Source: Neurospora intermedia (taxonomy: Eukaryota > Ascomycota > Sordariomycetes > Sordariales > Sordariaceae). Taken from it: a DNA stretch of 64,000 nt. Shown in pieces: positions 57,002 through 64,000 of the stretch. The DNA is taken from contig BTPP01000002.1 in the NCBI GenBank assembly GCA_037102815.1, positions 1,922,001 to 1,986,000 on the forward strand, read 5' to 3'. The notes beneath the pieces were generated by a model. That model was not told the origin of the DNA. It saw only the letters and a list, made by a program, of their open reading frames with translations, and made no database searches. Made by a program: the position numbers and the translations under genes. Each line of letters starts with the position of its first letter. Position 1 is the stretch's first letter.

Positions 57002-57390
57002 ATGACAACTCACGGCAATTGCTCGACTATATCAGCCACCAACGCGGTGAACCAGTCCGAGGTTTCAGTCGATAGTTCACTTCCCATTTCTGATAACCAA
57101 GATCTTGTCTATCAAGAACTTCCAGCAAGGATAACAAACCCCGTGAAGCTGGTGGCATTGTTGAGAATGGAGTTTGGGGTTGGAAGGTTCGACGTCTCGG
57201 TAAGTAAGGTACCCTAAGGAGAGGAATCAACACTACACCATGCAATTGTTCTTTGGGAAGGCATGACTGCCTCCTCGGATTAGTACGGATCATGGTAACT
57301 CACATTGATTAGATGATTCGGAGTGTTTACAGTGTTGGCACTCCCCGAAAACTGTCCGTCGAAGAAATTTCACGCTGTAGGGGCTTATGA
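57002..57390 (+). CDS. Small 91-aa protein with the LLRxEFG...PRxLxxEE C-terminal domain
   Basis: Two exons, 57002-57199 and 57313-57390, phase 0 (donor TCG|GTAAGT, branch CATTGATT region, acceptor GATTAG). The first 40 residues are Ser/Thr/Asn-rich and probably disordered. The domain follows: NPVKLVALLRMEFGVGRFDV, then after the intron RSVYSVGTPRKLSVEEISRC. It aligns with the end of the pentapeptide-repeat protein at 50.6 kb. Shared positions are NPxxL, LLRxEFG, VxxPRxL and EE[IV]xxC. The intron interrupts both at the same point. The gene lies between two divergent kinase genes, on the strand of kinase B and 0.9 kb upstream of it. Function unknown; the family name is not known to me. It could be a stand-alone adaptor. 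Confidence 0.65.
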
Positions 57391-58298
57391 CCTGCTCGAT
57401 GCATGAAGCCGCGCGCGGGATGGGCACAGCCTGTGCTTTCCACCCTTACCTCAGATTACTCTCTCTCGTTTCATCGATGCCTTTTCCCCTCCTCGATGCC
57501 TGTTTACGGCTGAGTTTGGACTTGAACTTGATGGCCAAGACTGAGGGATACTTGGACGAAGACGGAGTGAACGTCAAGGTTGCATTTTGCAGGGAGTAGA
57601 GGTAGCGCCACGGCTGGGACTGGGTTGCATTTTCGCTTGTCGCATGATTAAATAGACTATGAAGATCGCTAAGAGGGAGCATCCATACCATTCATGACCT
57701 CTATCCTTGGTGCGCGCCCTACCAACTGCGGGTTCCTTCCACTTCCTCCTCACCTTCCGCTGCCACCTTCTCCGCATCCGATACCTGGAGGTAGCCATCT
57801 GGAGCAAGCAACGCGAGGCTGCCCAAGCGCCGTGGCGTTTATTTCGGAACGAATGGATGTGACAGGAATGCATTGCCAAGAGTTGAAGCGACCACACGCA
57901 CCCAGTGTGGCTTCCGTTGTTGCTATCATTCGGGTCAGCCCAGCGTAACCACGGCAGACACTCACTATCATCGCCGAAGCAGGCTGGGAGGTGAGGCTGC
58001 AGTCTACAGCCAACAATGCGCCACTGATACCCAACGCCCCCCTTGAGCACCCCTGTCAGAGTCCCGGTTGCCTAGCTGCCTTCTTCTTCCTCTATCGGAT
58101 TGGAATTCCCGGCGAGAGCAACGGGAAGGGGTGGAAGAGGGGAAAGGAGAGGGGGGAGGGCAGTCATATTTGGCAGAACGGGGTCTCCCGGTTCAGTTTC
58201 ACGTTTTCACCGTACCTAGGAATATATAACGACCCTGAAAGCTTTCGCCATGGTCACGCCTGAGCATACCGCCGTGTTGTGACATATGTTCAAGTATC
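57391..58298. other. Promoter region of kinase B
   Basis: Frames in both directions here (up to 158 codons on the minus strand at about 57574-58050) lack codon bias and domains. I take the region as intergenic. Confidence 0.5.
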
Positions 58299-60906
58299 AT
58301 GGCGCCAGACCTATCCCAACCCAGCACTTCAAGCAGTGTCTTTCAAAAGCTCAGACTCCCCTCGTGGTCGTTGCTATGGAAGTCTAAAACACCATCTAGC
58401 CAGGACCCACAAGGTTCGCTTCGTTCCAATCCACAATCCCCCTCGATCAAGAGTCGGCCATCCCTTGATTCACGGCCTAAGATGGAACAACAATCTGACC
58501 GCAGCCCAAAGCGGTCATGGAGCGGACTCACTCTCAGTTCAAGCAATGAAGAAACCTTTGGCCAGGAATTCTCTCTCTCCAGCATCCCCATTGGATCACC
58601 CCCAGAACCTGAGCATAGACGAGACGCAGAGGTCAGAACCAAAGAGACTGAGGCGGACACCACGGACGAGACCAAGCTTAGAACGGGACGTGACGTACAG
58701 ATGCCAGAATTCGGGGCTAACAATCAGCTGGGACCCGAGACCACACAGAAAGATCAACCGGCGACGGAGAATGAGGACGCAGATCTGTCTGACCTTATTC
58801 TTGACAGCTTGGAGAAAGGAAATCCGCTCGACGGTGGTGACAGCCGCAAGTTTTTGCCCGAGGGTCTCTTGGTCAAATATCTTACAGAGGAGTCGATTCG
58901 AAGGAAGCTGGAAGAAGAAGATCCCTCTGCAAGCGATGTCAATGAATTGGTTTCCTTCATTGTCCACCACGCACGGAAGATCTTCGCAACTCTTGTATAC
59001 TCGAGCTTCGAGGGAAACAAGCTTTGTCAAGCCATTCGGGACTTTCGAGATCACAAGATTGGCACCAACGCTTCGCCAATTACCGATGACTTCCTGCCAA
59101 TTACCGAAACGAAAAAGAAGGAAGTCCCTTTCTTCAATTCCATTCAGAAAAAAGGACATTGGAAAATGGTCAAGGTAGCAGACTTTTGCGAGAAGCAATG
59201 GACCTTTTTGGCACCTGTACTACCACCACCGGAGAGGGACGGTGTACCTTTGCTAAAGGTAGACGCCTTGACAATTCTCCCTTTCACTGAAGCACAACTT
59301 GTCGATGCGGGCGCATTTGGGGAGGTCTACAAAGTTATGCTGTGCCCATCAAACATGCTTACGGAACACCTAAAGGCACGTAGTCTTTGAGATCATGCAA
59401 CCCCAATCGAGCATTTAACCCATGCCTCAGTTGAAAAGGTACTGACCTTTGACTATACAGAACTCCTACGTCGCAGTTAAGCTTTTGAGGGATCCAAATC
59501 CCAAAGATGATCAGTCGCAGCGAAGACAGGGTATCCAATGGACAAGGGAAGTGGAAACACACGCTGAAATCCAAAGCAAACAACACTCCCACATTATCGA
59601 TTTCATTGCCGCAATCGAGAGGGGTAAGGCTCGCTACCTTCTTTTTAGTTGGGCGGACCAAGGGAATCTACAGTCACTGTGGGAGAAGCACAAAAGTCCT
59701 TTGCTCTCGTCGACGCTCGTTGAAGATGTGATTCGGCAGCTTCAGGGGCTTGCGGATGCACTTGATAAATTGCACAACTCTGGGGAAAAGGGCAAAGACG
59801 CCGACAGCTCTTGGAGACATGGCGATGTCAAACCGCAAAATATTCTCTCCCGATCCAAACAGAAAGTCAACGTATCAACCAAACAGCCCGGATCAGATTA
59901 CCAGCTCGACATTGGTCATCTGATGATGTCTGATCTTGGGTTAGCCAAGCATCATTCTGTTGCAACAGAGGTTCGAAACGATCGTACAAGCACTCGATCG
60001 ACGACGTTTAGATATTCGCCGCCCGAGCTATACACGCTGGAACAGACTGAATCGACAGCACGATCCAGACGCTACGATATCTGGTCAATGGGATGTGTGA
60101 TTCTGGAGTTTTCCATCTGGTTGTTGTATGGATACGATGCACTAAATGATTTCAACAAGAAGATCATCACCGCGGACTGGGGAGAACAATGCCCCTGGTT
60201 TACAACAACTACCGAACCTGGCAAGGGAAAGACAGCAAAGCTTCACGGTGTTGTCGAACACACCATCAACTTTATTCTGGAGGAAGATCCAGAGTGCCTG
60301 GATCGAACAGCGCTACGCGAGTTGGTAGAACTTGTGCGAGACAAATTGCTAGTTGTTGAACTTGGATCCCCGAAACCTTTGCGAAGAGCTCCGAGTTTCC
60401 ATACGGGCACTGGTGGTACTACCCCTGACTCAAGCATACAGGAACAGAGAATTGTACCTATCATCCAGCTTCTCGCGCCCGAGGAGGACAAATTGGATGG
60501 CAACAGCACCACGAAAGTACGCGCCGAATCCAAGGATGTTAATGATGCACTCCAACAGATCATCGAGAAAGGCCAACAAAACGAGAAGTATTGGTTCACT
60601 GGGAAAGACCGCACCGGTATCAAACTTGACATGGCTCGCATCATGACCGCTGCAGGCACGAGAACAAACTATCTGTCCCCTGAAGTGGCCTCAAGATCCG
60701 AGGCGTTCGGTCGCCCGGCTTACTCTGGCGTTGAAGGGACCCCGAGTCCTGGCGGCTTGGACCCCGGATCTCCAAGCTCGTCGACAATGACTGTAACTCT
60801 ACAGGTAGGCATTCACCCTGTGGCTCTGGACGACAGGATGTGTCAATATGCTAACTTGTACAATGGGGAAGAGTGTTTGTTAGGCCTTTTCTGGACCCCC
60901 GAGTAA
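58299..60906 (+). CDS. Fungal HET-associated-type protein kinase B
   Basis: Two exons, 58299-59375 and 59461-60906, phase 0, giving 840 aa. The intron begins GC, not GT (AAAG|GCACGT...ACAG); no GT donor gives the right phase. Residues 1-160 are disordered and Ser/Pro/Glu-rich. Residues about 165-330 form the N-terminal domain shared with kinase A. The kinase domain has the loop GAFGEV at 338-343, Lys366 in VAVKLL, HGDVKPQNIL with Asp481, and a magnesium loop reading DLG (Asp517) instead of DFG. Catalysis is therefore likely kept. The C-terminal tail is Pro/Ser-rich. A further intron at 60806-60882 (GTAGGC...TTAG) would move the stop to 60952. Family members in fungi sit near HET and NLR genes; the substrate is unknown. 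Confidence 0.85.
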
Positions 60907-61514
60907 TCTTCATGAGGATAGCAAGCTAACAGGGCCTATGGTAATGTGTTAGGAAGTACGGAATTCCATCCTAGTTTCAGGATAGTGGCTATCATACACA
61001 GTAGCTAACAGTAATGCTGCAGTATGTATGTTTGTAACCTCCTCGCTCTTTATATATATATATGATAAGATAACAAAAAAGCAGCTCCTTTGCTAAAAGT
61101 TCTGGTAGCGAGTAAGTATTAAATATCATACACCAATCCCCGGTGAGAATTGAGGAAAATAAAGCTAACTTAAATATCCGTCGCCAGAATGTGAGTGCAT
61201 CCCTACCTCTATCGTCCTGGCGAGCGTTCATGCAAGTCACAGAAACTGATTACCTGTTCTGGGTTGATCTAGGCCGTGAGTTTCCTCTCCGCTGTGGCTC
61301 CTGTGTTTGGCTACATTGCTTATCATATTCCATCAACAGGCACAAGTAATAAATTCTCTCTTTAATACCGCTTCCTCTCCCGATCTTTCGCGAGACTACT
61401 GATGATGGTCGTCAAACTCGGTTTTCAACCAAAGGTTTATTGATCACATACAAGATACTCGCATGTTTTACTACGCCACTCTACTAGTTGGCGAGTCCCG
61501 CGTACGTCTACTAA
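60907..61514. other. Intergenic region
   Basis: It lies between kinase B and the HET gene, AT-rich, with a TATATATATA stretch near 61053. No gene seen. Confidence 0.55.
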
Positions 61515-63541
61515 ATGGCTGCTAATTGTTCTTTTCGTCAGCTCGATCGCACCGAATTCTTCATCGACAACTCCTTTGCCCACAAGACAATCTCAGGAAT
61601 GGGCAGCGCGGGGTTGTTCCCCGAAAGCCATGCTGAAGCAAGACTATGTCTCAAATGTCAGGAACTGGATTTCTTCGCCTCGAAATTCACCATTCAAGAT
61701 ACATGGCAAGATCTTGCGACCAACCAAGCAAGATGTGACTTTTGCGAACTACGATGGCGAGCATGCCTTGATAGAAAACTTGACTCGACAAGTCCCATAC
61801 GCTTCGGCAGAGTGGAGTCGATGCTTCACCTCAACGAACACTCTGAGCCGGCATTGTCGATTTGCCGTACCCCAGGTAAAAACCGGCTTTACCCAAGTGA
61901 CAATTGGTTCTTTAGTTCTAACAGTATCTCAACAGGGAAATCTACAACTGAAATTCGGCCGAATACCAACCATATCAAAATTGGTCTGCCTAACCTGACT
62001 GTAACAAGCAATCAGCACTTTGCGCTCATGCGCCGATGGCTTGAGGACTGCGATGACCAACATCAATGTAAACCGCACGCAAAAAGCACGGTGCCAACTC
62101 GAGTTTTGGACCTCGGCACCAGAAGAGAGCCCATTGTTCGTCTGTACAGGACCAGGCCAGGGGACTCTTTCAGGTATATCGCACTTTCCCACTGTTGGGG
62201 AAAAGACCAACATTTCACCACTACCACGTCCAACATTGAAGACCACATGAACAGCATTCCGATGGACAAGCTCCCGAAAACATTCCAAGATGCTATCCGA
62301 ACAACACGCGAACTGGGTATCCAGTACCTCTGGATAGATTCCATCTGTATCGTCCAAGGCGATCACGGTGATTTCGACAAGGAGGCGGAGAAGATGGAGT
62401 ATGTCTTCAGTTCCGCCTACTGTGTTCTCGCGGCAAGTAGCGCACGCAGCCAGACGGAAGGCTTTCTCAACCCACGAAAGTCAAGAACTGTTGTCAACCT
62501 GGGGAGAAAGAGAGACGAAATAGGAGTATACGCAACCCCCTTCTCAGACAACTTCAAGAAGCACGTCGTCAACTCCCCGCTTAGTGAGCGTGGTTGGGTA
62601 TTACAGGAAAGGGCATTGGCGAGGCGAACTATCTACTTCACTGCGTGGCAAACGTACTGGGAATGTGGGCATGGGATACGATGTGAGACACTGACCAGCA
62701 TGGATAAGTTCGTGACTTCCCCCTCCCCTCACCTCCTATTCGACCTCTGCATATCAAATCGAACTAACAGAAATCGACAATCAGCAAACTCATCTCCTTC
62801 CTTGGCGACCCCAACTTCCCGTCCAAACTCTCAGATGGCACAAGCGATCGCGGCGAAAAGATCCGCTTCTATGAGGGTCTTTACACACAATACTCCCATC
62901 TCACGCTCACTCATAGCAGTGATCGCCCCATAGCCATCGCCGGACTCGAAAAGAGGCTTATTCATGATCTCAACTGCTCAGGCGGATTCGGCGTCTTTGA
63001 TGACCAACGCAGTCTGCTACAGAGAAGTCTTCTCTGGCAGCGAGGCGAAACGATTCCCACCCTAGAGAGGATCGGGCACCCTCAGGTGCTATCTAGGGTG
63101 CCCACCTGGTCCTGGATGGCGTACAAGGGAGGTATTGCCTATCTGGATCCCCCCTTCGGCAGGGTCGACTGGAGAATTGCAGAGATCAGGGGTAACTGGT
63201 ATGGGCAAGGCAGCAACAGGGCCGAGCTGAGCGCCAAGACGAGGAAGTTCCGGATGGGCGAAACGGGGACGGAAGACTTCAACATCACTTGGGATATCCC
63301 TGGCGAGATTGACATTGAAAAAGCTGTCCTCAGGTGTGTCGTGGTCGGAAATTTGAAGCAGAGGGACCCGAAGCCGATGAAGAGCACGCACTACGTCTTG
63401 ATCGTCAGATTGAGGAAACATGGCGCGAAACTGGCGACGGATGAGACTGACATCTACGAAAGGGTCGGCGTCGGAACGATGCTTGGAGAATACCTCGATC
63501 TGGATGACTCGCTACAGCGAAAATGGGACAAGATCCGGTAG
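61515..63541 (+). CDS. HET-domain protein (heterokaryon incompatibility type), 649 aa
   Basis: Two exons, 61515-62707 and 62785-63541, with a 77-nt phase-2 intron (GTTCGT...TCAG, branch ACTAAC). The N-terminus carries Cys pairs (CLKC at 45-48, CDFC at 74-77) that could bind zinc. The HET domain spans about 220-370: FRYIALSHCWGKDQHF, then LGIQYLWIDSICIVQGDHGD and YVFSSAYCVLAASSA. SPLSERGWVLQERALARRTI follows. The C-terminal half includes VPTWSWMAYKGGIAYLD, usual in this family. HET domains trigger a cell-death or growth-arrest response when incompatible strains fuse; they have a TIR-related fold. The frame is intact. Both exons close in phase, so the gene is probably functional. It is the right-hand anchor of the accessory block. 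Confidence 0.93.
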
Positions 63542-64000
63542 TGGCAAGATTGGCTGATCTTTCAGACACTCATGTTTGGACATTTCCTTTCAACTGTAGA
63601 TTGGCATCACTGTATCTCCTTGTCTTGTCGCCTTAAGGTTCAGATCTCCTTTTGGCTCGTCTTCTCAGTTTGAAAATGAATGGGAAAAGGATCTGTTCTC
63701 TCAACTTGTCCAAAACAACAACTGCAATGGTCTACTATTAATTTTTATTAATGGATTGAGCTTCGTGCACTGTTTGGTTCCATCAAAGTTCCCAGGACAC
63801 TCCAAAAAGTCAACGCTTTTGAGCCGACTACACTAAACAAGACGGAAATTGGTATGGTGGATAAAAGTACAAAAGCAGGTAGAGGTAGTAAACTTTAAGT
63901 TGGGATGACCCATGGCGTCTTTCAGAAGCAGACGCGAAGAAGAAGACCACGAACGCATATTCCATTTAACGGGCACCTAGGCTAGGCAGGCTGCCCGTGT
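63542..64000. other. 3' region of the HET gene to window end
   Basis: No gene seen. The last bases hold a CACCTAGGCTAGGCAGG stretch of the kind common in this genome's spacers. Confidence 0.55.

Noticed and set aside
57574-58050. 158-codon minus-strand frame upstream of kinase B
   Set aside because: Cys/Trp/Arg-rich random-looking composition, no codon bias, and it overlaps the presumed promoter.
1-64000. CRISPR array, rRNA genes or prokaryotic-style operons
   Set aside because: No direct-repeat/spacer pattern, no rRNA-like sequence, and all genes are of fungal nuclear type with introns.

Overview
The window reads as nuclear DNA of a filamentous ascomycete, most likely a sordariomycete of the Sordariales type. 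The evidence is short GT-AG introns (59-106 nt) with CTAAC/CTGAC-like branch sites, a C-rich third codon position, long gene-free intergenic regions with ACCTACC-type runs, and fungus-specific families (a HET-domain protein and HET-associated kinases). There are no rRNA genes, no confident tRNAs, no CRISPR array and no operons. I worked out the exon structures below by reading frame and splice sites; all of them close in phase.

Layout. 1-7.5 kb: gene-poor DNA with simple repeats. 7.6-45.2 kb: a core housekeeping block. It holds Nuf2 (kinetochore), an unrecognised 334-aa protein, AP-3 beta (vacuolar sorting), a small membrane protein, a nucleotidyltransferase-fold protein with an unusually long intron, aprataxin (DNA end repair), a secreted carboxylesterase, a 606-aa unknown, a 367-aa unknown with RGG-like and His/Gln tracts, PI31/Fub1 (proteasome regulator), a probable frameshifted secreted-protein remnant, Rev7 (HORMA protein), an importin-9/Kap114 karyopherin and a 1603-aa RhoGEF. 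45.2-49.4 kb: gene-poor, with a (GGT)n tract and a 34-nt poly-G run.

49.4-63.5 kb looks like an accessory self/non-self or stress-response block. In order it holds a 135-aa orphan protein, a pentapeptide-repeat protein, a kinase gene (kinase A) split by a 1.39-kb DDE transposon, gene fragments, a 91-aa small protein, a second intact kinase of the same architecture (kinase B), and a HET-domain protein. The pentapeptide-repeat protein and the 91-aa protein end in the same short C-terminal domain, and each has an intron at the same point in that domain. Kinases A and B share a long N-terminal domain and lie in divergent orientation around the 91-aa gene. Removing the transposon and one copy of its 5-bp target duplication restores the kinase A reading frame exactly, so the insertion looks recent. 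The presence of a HET protein, paired NLR-style kinases and short adaptor-like proteins suggests, by inference only, an allorecognition or fungal immunity locus.
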